A DNA stretch of 22,482 nucleotides from CAYVWB01 sp964455395. GTDB taxonomy: Bacteria; Desulfobacterota; Desulfovibrionia; Desulfovibrionales; Desulfovibrionaceae. The stretch is from the NCBI GenBank assembly GCA_964455395.1, contig CAYVWB010000069.1, positions 1 through 22,482 on the forward strand. The letters run 5' to 3'. Under the pieces are notes generated by a model, which saw only the letters and a program-made list of their open reading frames with translations, made no database searches and was not told where the DNA came from. This document shows positions 1-7,900 of this stretch, one piece after another. Positions within the stretch are counted from its first letter, which is position 1, and every line of letters starts with the position of its first letter. The translations under genes and the position numbers were made by a program.

Positions 1-50
1 CAACACCACGCGAACTCGATGCTGAACTCATCCATATTGATGTCGTACAT
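1..50 (-). CDS. Possible 5' end of an unidentified gene running off the window
   Basis: On the minus strand an ATG at 50 is preceded by AGAGGA (62-67) at a workable distance of 11 bases. The frame stays open to the window edge, giving MYDINMDEFSIEFAWC. An in-frame GTG at 59 is too close to the ribosome binding site to be the better start. Only 16 codons are visible, so no family can be named. It lies in the less GC-rich left edge next to a restriction-gene fragment, so it may belong to the same imported DNA. A chance open stretch is a real alternative. Confidence 0.3.
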   Translation of the reverse strand, partial: MYDINMDEFSIEFAWC

Positions 51-67
51 CGCAATCACTTTCCTCT

Positions 68-387
68 AAGCGGGCACTGGATGCATGTGGACGCCATCAC
101 GAATCATCACATGCAGCGTAAAGTCAAGTATTTAATTGTAAGTACGTTTTTTCTTGAATTCAAGCATTGGCTTTAGAGCGACTTCATGCGGACACGTCAA
201 GAGAATTTTGGGGTGTCAGTAGGCATAGGAACACCTATAAGCTTTTTAATTTTTCTAAAAGAACTATTTAAATCAATATGTTGTTGCACGGACACAAAAA
301 GCAGAGCGTTTATACACGACCGCTCTCACCCTACGAGATTGTCCTAGTGTCACCTCTGTCAGCATTGGCCGGAATGGAATATGATAG
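68..387. other. AT-richer intergenic DNA without a recognisable gene
   Basis: This stretch is clearly richer in A and T than the rest of the window, with runs such as the one around 241-285. All six frames are broken or give only short unconvincing peptides. A minus-strand open frame of about 100 codons overlaps 273-578 but reads antisense through the HsdR fragment and has no family signature. The base composition fits imported or decaying DNA. Confidence 0.5.
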
Positions 388-600
388 GCAGATTTACCCC
401 GCCCAGGTCGTGTCCGCATTCTGCTGACGCTCGCCACCGGCACAGGCAAGACCTTCATCGCCTTCCAGCTCGCCTGGAAGCTCTTCCACAGCCGCTGGAA
501 TTGCAATGACTGGCGCGGCGGTGAAGTGTGTCGTAGACCACACATCCTGTTCATGGCGGACTCTCCCCCCCACAACATGCTACGCTCTCGCCACTTTTAG
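388..600 (+). pseudogene. hsdR: Fragment of type I restriction enzyme R subunit (HsdR)
   Basis: The plus frame 388-600 contains LLTLATGTGKT followed by a FIAFQLAWKLF stretch and later RRPHILFMAD. This order is the hallmark of the HsdR translocase: motif I (Walker A, GTGKT at about 439-453) followed by the strand leading to the conserved LADR region. In intact HsdR the sequence continues RNILADQ; here homology stops right after MAD (codon ending 561), and unrelated codons lead to a TAG at 598-600. No start, no N-terminal nuclease domain and no DEAD box remain, and no hsdM or hsdS is in the window. It is about 50 recognisable codons of a protein that normally has around 800-1,000 residues. It is almost certainly non-functional and marks a deleted island next to the tRNA. 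Confidence 0.75.
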
Positions 601-700
601 CTCTATTCGTACAAAGAGCGATACAGGCCAATCCAGGTTCAGCCCTAACAAAGACCTGAATGGGTGAGCGCGAAGAATAATAGCGCCAAAAGGCACTGCA

Positions 701-723
701 AGTGTGGGGGATAGTGTGGGGGA
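701..723. repeat. Two 11-bp direct repeats beside the tRNA terminator
   Basis: AGTGTGGGGGA occurs at 701-711 and again at 713-723, a 12-bp period. It sits between the HsdR fragment and the tRNA-Glu terminator. Short direct repeats at this place, near a tRNA 3' end, are what arm-type integrase binding sites or the edge of an integrase promoter look like. That role is inferred, since no integrase gene remains. Confidence 0.5.
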
Positions 724-734
724 AAATGACCCAC

Positions 735-771
735 AAAAGAAAAAAGGACCTACGATTGCTCGTAAGTCCTT
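735..771 (-). terminator. Intrinsic terminator of tRNA-Glu
   Basis: Reading the minus strand, an 11-bp stem (771-761 with 754-744, loop of 6 bases) is followed directly by a T-rich tract complementary to the A run at 735-745. The single imperfect position is a U-G wobble on the minus-strand RNA but an A-C mismatch on the plus-strand RNA, so the hairpin is built for minus-strand transcripts. It lies about 10 bases past the CCA end of the tRNA. Confidence 0.85.
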
Positions 772-780
772 GATTTTGTT

Positions 781-856
781 TGGCGTCCCCAAGGGGATTT
801 GAACCCCTGTTGCCGGCGTGAGAGGCCGGTGTCCTGGGCCACTAGACGATGGGGAC
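781..856 (-). tRNA. tRNA-Glu (anticodon CTC)
   Basis: The 76-base minus-strand gene folds as a full cloverleaf. The acceptor stem pairs GTCCCCA with TGGGGAC, the T arm contains GGTTCAAATCC, and the anticodon stem CCGGC/GCCGG carries a loop with CTC, which reads GAG codons. Discriminator G and the CCA end are encoded. The sequence is very close in layout to enterobacterial tRNA-Glu, which normally has TTC, so this is the second isoacceptor often found in high-GC genomes. tRNA 3' ends are common integration sites, and the restriction-gene fragment on its 3' side agrees with past use as one. Confidence 0.96.
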
Positions 857-873
857 GCAGCGCGTGAAGGACG

Positions 874-902
874 CTTCTAGGCGAACACCCACCTTCCGTC
901 AA
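874..902 (-). promoter_or_regulatory. Promoter of tRNA-Glu
   Basis: On the minus strand TTGACG (902-897) and TAGAAG (879-874) are separated by exactly 17 bases. The predicted transcription start lies near 867, about ten bases before the mature 5' end of the tRNA, as expected for a short leader removed by RNase P. Confidence 0.7.
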
Positions 903-974
903 GAGCTTTTTCGATCAGTCGCGCGCCAAAGACGCGAGGCCTCCAGCGCACCCCCGCAACGCGTCGCGCGCCCG

Positions 975-2027
975 TCAACGTCCGCTGGCGTCACCCGCCT
1001 CCAGCAGGGACGCTGCGGCTTGCCGCATGTTCGCGAACCACGCTGGCGAGAGCGGGTCCAGCACGGCCACCTCCGCGCCCAACTCCCGCGCCACCACCTC
1101 GGCGGCTCTCCTGGAAAACTGCGGTTGCACGAAGACCACCCGGATGGACTCACGCTGCGCCTCCTCGATGAGACGACGCAATTCGCCGGGACCGGGCTCC
1201 TTGCCCTCCATCTCGATGGCGATCTGCCGCAACCCGTACGCGTCTGCGAAGTACCCCCACGAGGGGTGGAACACCATGAACGTCCGCGCATAAGACGGAG
1301 CCCCCGCAAACTGCTCGACCAAGGCCGCATCCAACGCCCGCACCTCCTCAACGAAGGCCGCGTGGTTGGATTCGAACTGCGCCGCGCGATCCGGATACAG
1401 GGATGACAACGACTCCAGAATCGTCCCCGCCATCACCTCCACAAGACGCGGCGACAACCAGATATGCGGGTCCGGCGTCCCGGCCCCGTGATCATGCCCG
1501 TGTCCGTGGTCGCCATGGGTCTCGTGATCGCCGTGATCATGCCCGTGTCCGTGGTCGCCATGGGTCTCGTGATCGCCGTGATCATGCCCGTGCCCGTGGT
1601 CGCCATGGGCTTCGTGGGCATGCGAATGCGCCGCCATGGTCCGCTTCTCGATACCTCGATCCAACGGCACGATCGCAATTGCGGGATTGGCCGAAGCAAA
1701 GCGCTCCAGCCACGCCCGCTCGAATGGCACGCCCACGGCGAAATACGCGTCCGCCTCCGTGAGCTTCGCCATCTGCGAAGGCCGCGGTTCATACGTGGCC
1801 GGGCTCGCCCCGGGCGGAACCATGGCCTCCACGCGCACCCCCTCTCCGGCGATGCGCGCCACGATGGTCTCCGTCGGCGGAATGGAGGTCACCACCAGCG
1901 GCGACGTTTGTGACGCCGCCACAGAGCCGGCAGGGGGGAACACCCCGCACGCCATCACCACAAGCAGGGCGGCCGCGACGCGCCCCCACGGTTTCAGATG
2001 CTGCAGACGGAAGACGAACAGACGCAT
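975..2027 (-). CDS. znuA: ZnuA-like periplasmic zinc-binding protein
   Basis: The 350-residue product is a cluster A-I solute-binding protein that captures zinc (possibly manganese) in the periplasm for an ABC importer. The ATG at 2027 is chosen because AAGGAG lies 7 bases upstream and an N-terminal export signal follows at once; a cysteine at 27 (VMAC) could be a lipobox, or cleavage could occur near VAA-S. A long His/Asp loop of nearly three tandem 15-residue units (HGDHGHGHDHGDHET) precedes DPHIWLSPR, the usual second metal ligand, and VFHPSWGYFADAYG supplies a third. The first ligand position, normally His in the PHTYEP motif, is Ala77 here (PATYEP). No znuB or znuC is next to it: the tRNA and the HsdR scar follow. 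The transporter parts must be elsewhere or have been lost. Confidence 0.9.
   Translation of the reverse strand: MRLFVFRLQHLKPWGRVAAALLVVMACGVFPPAGSVAASQTSPLVVTSIPPTETIVARIAGEGVRVEAMVPPGASPATYEPRPSQMAKLTEADAYFAVGVPFERAWLERFASANPAIAIVPLDRGIEKRTMAAHSHAHEAHGDHGHGHDHGDHETHGDHGHGHDHGDHETHGDHGHGHDHGAGTPDPHIWLSPRLVEVMAGTILESLSSLYPDRAAQFESNHAAFVEEVRALDAALVEQFAGAPSYARTFMVFHPSWGYFADAYGLRQIAIEMEGKEPGPGELRRLIEEAQRESIRVVFVQPQFSRRAAEVVARELGAEVAVLDPLSPAWFANMRQAAASLLEAGDASGR
1488..1613. repeat. 45-bp in-frame tandem repeat inside znuA
   Basis: A 45-bp unit begins at 1488, 1533 and 1578, with the last copy incomplete and slightly diverged. It encodes the histidine-rich loop of the zinc-binding protein. Two units are identical at nucleotide level, so copy number probably changes by slippage or recombination while the frame is kept. 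Confidence 0.9.
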
Positions 2028-2090
2028 ACACGTGCTCCTTGCATGGAATGGACCGTGCGCACCCCGCGCAGCACGCTCACTCGGCGCGCT

Positions 2091-2109
2091 TGCGCAACAG
2101 AGTTGCGCA
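2091..2109. promoter_or_regulatory. Candidate zinc-repressor (Zur) operator 1
   Basis: A perfect palindrome TGCGCAAC-AGA-GTTGCGCA. It lies just downstream of the predicted znuA transcription start, 64 bases before the ATG. Its core (GCAAC-N3-GTTGC type) is shared with the second palindrome, and their centres are 32 bp apart, about three helical turns. A Zur-like Fur-family repressor is the obvious candidate; the identity of the protein is inferred. Confidence 0.6.
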
Positions 2110-2120
2110 CACGATGCGCC

Positions 2121-2150
2121 ACTGTGCAACCATGTTGCATGGCCTGTCAA
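2121..2150 (-). promoter_or_regulatory. znuA promoter with embedded operator 2
   Basis: On the minus strand a perfect -35 box TTGACA (2150-2145) is followed after 18 bases by CACAGT (2126-2121), a weak -10. The palindrome TGCAAC-CAT-GTTGCA at 2125-2139 fills the spacer, so a bound repressor would cover the polymerase site. Together with the palindrome at 2091-2109 this is the layout of a metal-repressed promoter. Confidence 0.6.
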
Positions 2151-2273
2151 CCGTCTGGATGATGGGGAATACCGGGCAGGCGTGGCCCAGGTGTCTGCCT
2201 GGAAACACGGCTGCGCGCCCCGGGGGAGCGTGTGGTCTCGGACGTTCCGAAAAGCGCTCGCACAGCCGCCGCG

Positions 2274-2295
2274 TCACGAACTCCGCTGTTCGTGA
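2274..2295. terminator. Hairpin downstream of the YfhO-like gene
   Basis: Perfect 8-bp inverted repeat TCACGAAC/GTTCGTGA with a 6-base loop, 29 bases past the stop of the minus-strand membrane-protein gene. No T run follows on either strand, so it may slow decay or pause polymerase and need not terminate by itself. Confidence 0.4.
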
Positions 2296-2323
2296 AAGTC
2301 GGTGCGATGAATGCGCTCCGGCC

Positions 2324-4393
2324 TCACGCCTCCTCGCGCCGTCCCGTCAGGAAGAGCCGTACGGTGACCAGCAGCAGTGTCAGGGAGAGTCCCGCCAGCG
2401 CCCAGATGTACCACGGTCGGTAGGCGAACTCCACGGTCTGGGCGTCGCGCTCCAGGTAGATGGCGTTGAAAATGTGGTAATTCATCAGCTCCGCGGCTTG
2501 GCCGTCCACGAGGACTTCCCATCCGGGGTACTGCGGTTGGGCGAAGACCAGCATGGAGCCGGCGGTGTCGCCGTCCAGACGCAGGCGAACGCGGTTCTGC
2601 TCCCATGTGACGTCGGCCACGGGGGCAGGTCGGCTCGTCTCGTCCTTGTCCAGCAGCCAGAAGATGGGCAAGGCGTCCGGGCGTTCGTAGAGGATCAAAT
2701 CGCCGAAGCGCGCCGTCTCGGTGAGGCCTGCCAGGGTTTCGGCTTGCGTGGCCGGCGCCACCACCCACCGCACGCCGATCTCGTCGAAATAGACGTTGTC
2801 GGCATGGGGCGTCGCGTCCTGCCAGAGCCATTGCGCGTATCCCGCCAGCATGGAGGAGCGGTATCCCGCTGCGGAGCGGACCTCGCGCACATCCCCGAGG
2901 TTCTTGGAGAGGGCGTCGCTTTCGAATGGGGTGAAGCGATGGATGGCTCCCGTCTCCAGGAATCGTCGCTCCAGCTCGTCGGCCATGGGCCCGTAGTAGG
3001 CGTTTGCGGGATGCAGGGGGGTCGCTTCGATGGGTGGGCCCACCCGCGCCGTGAACAGCGAGGCCTCTCCCGCGGCCAGCAGACACGCCGCCGCCCCTGC
3101 CGCCACGGCGAGTCGCAGCCGCATGGGATTCTTCTCGTCCGCGAGCTGGACGTTTTCCTGGTCCAGCCCGGCGATGGAGTACTTGCTGGGGGGCCGGCCT
3201 ATCCAGCGCATGCACTGCGCGAGGCCTGCCGCAGCAAGCATGGCGCCCCCCATGTCGAAGAGGAAGAGCGCGCGGGAGGGCTGTCGCACCAGGTTCAGCC
3301 CGGGCACGGCGTAAAAGAGCTCGCCCAGCCAGGTGTCCCCAGCCATGGCCACCGCCAGTCCCAACGCCATCACCACGCACGCGAAGAGCGCAAGCCGCGT
3401 CCGACCCGCCACCCCGGCGATGCAGAGCAGCAACGCCGTGACGGTGATGTACATGGAGCCGCCGTCCTGTGCGGCGATGTTCGACGTGGGGGAGAACAGC
3501 GTGGCCCAGTCGCCCCAGGTCAGGGTGCTGGCCAGAAATTCCTGGAGGGGGATGACGTGCGGACTCTCGGTGAACCCTGTCCCGTACCACTTGTAGGCGA
3601 GGTCCAGGTACTCCATGGTGGGCGCTATCTGCACCAGCGCGAAGAGCCCTCCTGTCACGGCGCCGCCCAGCAGGACGACTGCAGCGCGCGCCGGCGTGGC
3701 CTCCTTGAAGCGGCCTGTCCACACCGCACAGAGCAGGGCGAACGCGGCTGCGCCGTGGATGGTGGCGTGCATGTGGCCGGCCAGCACCGTGGTTCCCATG
3801 AAGAGACCGGACGCCAGAATCCAGCGCAAGGCCCTGTTGCGACTGGTTGCGCGCAGGGCTGTCAGGCAGGCGGCCAGGGCCCAGGGCAGCCACACCATGC
3901 CGGCGTGCAGGTTGGGCTGGTGCTCCGCACGCACCGCCGTATAGCCCACGAAAGAAAAGACGATGCCCCCCAGAAACGCCGGAATGTGCCCCAACCCCGC
4001 GCGTCGCAAAAACCAGTGCATGCCGACTGCGCCGATGACGAAGTGCGCCAGGATGAACCACTCGATGAAGAGGATGCTCCCCAGTGGCGCGAATGGCGCG
4101 GCCGCCAGGGTGAGGGGATAGAACGGCGCTGGTTGCATCTCCCCGATGTGGCTTGTCCCGCTGGTGATGGCGAAGTCCCACAGGGCGATGGTCCCGGATT
4201 GCACGGCTGCGAAGTTTTTTGTCAGCCATGCGAAGGTCTGCATGGAAGCGTCCCAGAAGCCCAGGAAGGAAGCCTCCCCGGTGAGGACCACGTGCGAGAA
4301 CAGCGCCACGGCGAGGACCGTGTAGGCGGCGACCACGCCCAGCCGACGCGCCAGCGCGCCGAGCATGCGCTTGTGCAAGGGGGACAGAGGCAA
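2324..4393 (-). CDS. YfhO-like multi-pass membrane protein (probable GT-C fold)
   Basis: The 689-residue product has many hydrophobic segments (about 17-37, 98-120, 136-152, 165-181, 190-205, 212-227, 237-256 and more). A long exported domain follows in the C-terminal third, ending with a last membrane helix and a basic tail (GRREEA). Near the C-terminus QPQYPGWEVLVDGQ matches the YPGW...VDG signature of the YfhO/GT-C-like family. Those proteins are thought to move sugars from lipid carriers onto surface polymers. An early acidic residue (FWDAS, D48) fits the loop-1 acid of GT-C enzymes. The start is a TTG with GGGAG nine bases upstream; the next ATG, at 4366, lacks a ribosome binding site. 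It is transcribed away from the sulfotransferase/glycosyltransferase gene. A role in the same surface glycan is inferred from that position; the substrate cannot be read from the sequence. Confidence 0.75.
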   Translation of the reverse strand: MPLSPLHKRMLGALARRLGVVAAYTVLAVALFSHVVLTGEASFLGFWDASMQTFAWLTKNFAAVQSGTIALWDFAITSGTSHIGEMQPAPFYPLTLAAAPFAPLGSILFIEWFILAHFVIGAVGMHWFLRRAGLGHIPAFLGGIVFSFVGYTAVRAEHQPNLHAGMVWLPWALAACLTALRATSRNRALRWILASGLFMGTTVLAGHMHATIHGAAAFALLCAVWTGRFKEATPARAAVVLLGGAVTGGLFALVQIAPTMEYLDLAYKWYGTGFTESPHVIPLQEFLASTLTWGDWATLFSPTSNIAAQDGGSMYITVTALLLCIAGVAGRTRLALFACVVMALGLAVAMAGDTWLGELFYAVPGLNLVRQPSRALFLFDMGGAMLAAAGLAQCMRWIGRPPSKYSIAGLDQENVQLADEKNPMRLRLAVAAGAAACLLAAGEASLFTARVGPPIEATPLHPANAYYGPMADELERRFLETGAIHRFTPFESDALSKNLGDVREVRSAAGYRSSMLAGYAQWLWQDATPHADNVYFDEIGVRWVVAPATQAETLAGLTETARFGDLILYERPDALPIFWLLDKDETSRPAPVADVTWEQNRVRLRLDGDTAGSMLVFAQPQYPGWEVLVDGQAAELMNYHIFNAIYLERDAQTVEFAYRPWYIWALAGLSLTLLLVTVRLFLTGRREEA

Positions 4394-4511
4394 GGACTTG
4401 GACTCCCGTTGGCTTGGCGGTGAACGCGACGCGAGAACGCTGCGGCGGCGGGTGGGGCCGTCGAGCGGGGCGGCGCGGTGGACGATTCCGGGTCGCGCTG
4501 CTGGTCTGCAT

Positions 4512-4540
4512 GATGTAGGGCAATCAGCGGGGCTTGTCTA
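4512..4540 (-). promoter_or_regulatory. Possible promoter of the YfhO-like gene
   Basis: On the minus strand TAGACA (4540-4535) and TACATC (4517-4512) are 17 bases apart. The -35 is good and the -10 is weak. It would give a leader of roughly 110 bases before the TTG start. Confidence 0.35.
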
Positions 4541-4650
4541 CGGAAGGGCGCCACGACGCCCCGAAGAGAGACGCCGCGCCGCCCGGGGAGAGTCGTTGTC
4601 ATGGTGGAGAGACGCATCCCCCCGACGAGAGACGTCAGGACGCCACGACG

Positions 4651-4716
4651 CCATCCCCATGAATACCCTTCCAAGAGGTCCCACGCCATGAGCGCGCCTC
4701 CACGCCGTTGCGCGAA
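4651..4716 (+). pseudogene. Decayed copy of the start region of the giant sulfotransferase gene
   Basis: This segment aligns without gaps to 4933-4998, 282 bases downstream, with about 51 of the first 60 bases identical. It includes a ribosome binding site (AGAGG), the ATG (4688 versus 4970) and the first seven codons (MSAPPRR). After that the copy reads CAKASRL and stops at 4730-4732, giving a 14-codon frame. The surrounding 576 bp between the two divergent genes hold no other gene. The copy is best explained as the stub left when a paralogous gene was deleted, or as a duplicated initiation region. A translated leader peptide is possible but not supported beyond the intact start. Confidence 0.7.
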
Positions 4717-4773
4717 AGCCTCACGCCTGTGACCTTCCCGCGTCGAGAGGGCGCTGGCCCGCGTCCCGTCGTC

Positions 4774-4802
4774 TTGACGGTCTTTGGCGTGCATATTAGG
4801 AA
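4774..4802 (+). promoter_or_regulatory. Possible promoter of the giant sulfotransferase/glycosyltransferase gene
   Basis: TTGACG at 4774-4779 is followed after 17 bases by TAGGAA at 4797-4802; a TATTAG is also present at a short 14-base spacing. It lies about 170 bases before the ATG at 4970 and in the only part of the intergenic region with some A/T. The -10 match is poor. Confidence 0.35.
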
Positions 4803-4969
4803 TCAGCGTTCGACGCCGAGCCGCCGCACCCTGCGCGCCTGTGTCCTGCTCCGAGCGCACGGCTGCAGGCGCCCCACCTTCCACCGTCCGTCCCGGAACG
4901 ACCAGGGAGCCTCCCCGGCGCGACGCCCCGTCCCATCCCCATGAATACTCTTCCAAGGACTCGCACACC

Positions 4970-7900
4970 ATGAGCGCACCTCCGCGCCGTCGCGCGATAC
5001 TCGTGGCCGGCATGCATCGCTCCGGCACCTCGGCCTTCACCCGCACCCTCAGCCTGCTCGGCGCAGCGTTGCCTTCGCGTCTCATGGAGGCGCAAGCCGA
5101 CAACGTGAAGGGGTTCTGGGAGTCCGAGGCCATCGCCGCGCTGGACGAAGAAGCGCTCGGCAGTCTGGGGCAGAGCTGGAGCGATTTCACCCCCATCCCG
5201 GAGGCGTGGTTCGGGTCGCGCGCCGCAGCCCTCTTCGCGGACAGGCTCCTGGAGTTGCTGGAACGCGACTTCGCCGACGCCGATCTCTTCGTGGTGAAGG
5301 ATCCTCGGCTGGCGCGACTGGTTCCCTTGTGGCGGGAGGCGCTCGCACGGTTCGACGCCGAACCCTGCTTCGTGTTGCCCATCCGCAGCCCCATTGATGT
5401 GGCGTGGTCCCTGAAGTCGCGCAACCATTTCGCCCTCTCCCGGTCGCACATGCTCTGGCTGCGCTATGTGCTGGACGCCGAGGCCGCTTCCCGCGGCTCG
5501 AAGCGGTGCGTCGTCACTTACGAGGACCTCATGCGCGACTGGCGCGCCGTCACCGCGACCATCGCCCGCGCTCTGGACATCCGGTGGCCACGAGACACCG
5601 TGGAGACGCAACGCGCCATCGACGACTTTCTCTCCGGCCGCCTGCGCCACCACCAGGGCGACCCCGTGGAGGACGCCGCGGACGAGAGCCTGACCCCGTG
5701 GGTGAAGGAGACCTACCGCGTCCACCTGGCCATGGCCCGAGCGGACGCCGACGCCAAGCCCCACGACCCCGCCTGGACAGCGCGACTCGACGCCGTCCAC
5801 ATGGAATTCGACACGGCGGCCCGCGCTCTGCTCCCCGCCGCGCCGGAAGTGACGGCCTTCGACCTCCAGCGCCTGAACGACGCCCTGGCGCGCATGGAAG
5901 CCAACCAGGCGCGGTTCATGGCGCATATCCGCGAACTGGTGGACCACCGGCTGCTCTCCCGCGCGGAGTTTCTGGAGCGGACCAACACCGGCGAGAAGGC
6001 GCTCTCGGATTCGTTCCACGCCGCTCTGCACCACGCCGCCACGACCACCAACTGGACGCTGGAGAACATGCGCCTGAGCCTGGTGGAAGGCAACTCCCGC
6101 AAGCTGGACATGCTGACCCGGTCCATGGGCGGCCCCCTGGGTCTGGGCCGCGCCGCACGACTCGTCAAGTGGGGCGCGAAGTACGTGGCCACGCGCAACC
6201 CCCTGCGTGTGGCCGGCTCCGTGGCGCGTTTGCGGCTCGTCAAGGACGTCACGGCTTTCCACCGCGCCGTGCGCATTGCAGCCTCACCCCTCTTCGACGA
6301 AAACCACTACCGCAGCCAGCTCCAGGCCGCGACCGGTCGCACGGGCCCCAGGAAACGCCTCGCCCTGGCGGAACACTACGTCCGCCACGGGGCAGCTCTT
6401 GGCTTGGATCCCCACCCGCTCTTCGACACGGCCTATTACCTGATGCGCTATCCCGACGTGGCGGCTCGCGGCGAGAATCCGCTCGCCCACTACCTCGCTC
6501 CCGGCGCGGCAGAGACGCTCTCTCCCCACCCTCTGTTCGACTCGCGGTTCTACGTGCAGAACAATCCGGACATGTGGGGCGCAGGCGTCACGCCGCTGGA
6601 GCATTACCTGACCAACTGGAACACCGGCGGTCGGTATGGCGCGCGCGATCCCCACCCGCTCTTCGACACCAGCTACTACCGCGGCGTGAACCCGGATCTG
6701 GCGGCCTCGGGCGAACAGCCGCTCATGCATTACCTCCATCACGGCGCAGACGAACCCTGGGATCCGCACCCCCTCTTCGACCGCGGCTACTATCTGGACG
6801 CTGTGCCCGAAGCCGCCACGAGTCCCCTGCCGCCGTTGGTTCATTATCTGCGCGCCATGCAGCCCGTGAATCCGCACCCTTTCTTCGACCACGGCTTCTA
6901 CCGCGCCAACAACCCGGACCTGGACCCCGGCCAGATGGACCTCTTCGCGCATTACGTGGCTCGCGGCGGGGCGGAACGGCGCAGCGCAAGTCTCTATTTC
7001 TGCACGAATTTCTATCTGGAGACGCACCCCACCGTGGCGGAGAGCGGCGTTCACCCCCTCTACCATTATATGGTGTACGGCCGCGTGGACAACCTGCGTC
7101 CCACGTGGTCGGGTTTCCCCCTCACTCCGCTGGAAACGGCCGAGCGCCTGGCTGCATCGCGCCGGGGGTGGCCGGTCATCCCCGCTCGCGGCGAGCCTGC
7201 CGATCCGGAAGTCGCCATCATCCGCTTGCCTCACGCGGCCGGCTCGCCCGGCTTACCCTGCTCACACGGCTCGCCCGGCGCACCCGGCGGAGAAGCCCTG
7301 CTGGTGCGCCGCAATCTCCGCAGTCTGCTGGATCCCGCGCCCACAGCCGCGGTGGAGCTCATCCTGCTCCATGACGAACACGCCGGGTCGCTCCCTCCAG
7401 AGGCGTCACACGCCGCCACGGCCGGCTCTCTGGCGGAAGCTCTCGCCATGGTCCGCGCACCTCTCGTCTGTATGGTGGAAGGCGAAGCCGTCTGTTTCCC
7501 GGGGTGGCTGGACGAACTGGTCGCGACGTTCCGGCGGGAACGGAACGTCGGGTTGGCGGGCGGCGCGGCTCTGACGCCGCAGAGCGTGCTCATTGAATCC
7601 GGCGCGGTGCTGACAGCCGAGGCGGCCTTGGTTCCCCTGGGCCGGGGTGAAGACCCCAACCACCCGGCGCACCACGCCATGCGCGACACAGCCGCGTGCT
7701 GCGCCGGCCCTCTGCTGGTGGAGACCGCAGCGTTGCGGGACTGGCTGGAGGCCGCCGCCGGCGACGCGGACGCACAGGCGTGGGGTTCTGGATGGATGAC
7801 CGGCGCTTACGCCCGTGCGGATCTCGCGTTCACCCTGCGCGCGCAAGGCCGGCGCACCCTGCGTCAACCGCTTTCCCGCGCCGTGCTGCTGCCGGCCGGA

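Noticed and set aside
273..578. 101-codon minus-strand open frame at the left edge
   Set aside because: It is antisense to the HsdR fragment and has no ribosome binding site or domain.
1488..1613. Possible CRISPR-like array
   Set aside because: The 45-bp units follow each other without spacers and encode the histidine loop of ZnuA in frame.
2274..2295. Hairpin read as a LexA-type operator
   Set aside because: It lies downstream of a gene and not in a promoter, and the half-site spacing does not match a known LexA box.
1910..4423. 837-codon plus-strand open frame
   Set aside because: It runs antisense through the YfhO-like gene, has the His/Gln/Gly-rich composition typical of GC-rich shadow frames, and shows no domain. 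The opposite frame has membrane helices and a family motif.
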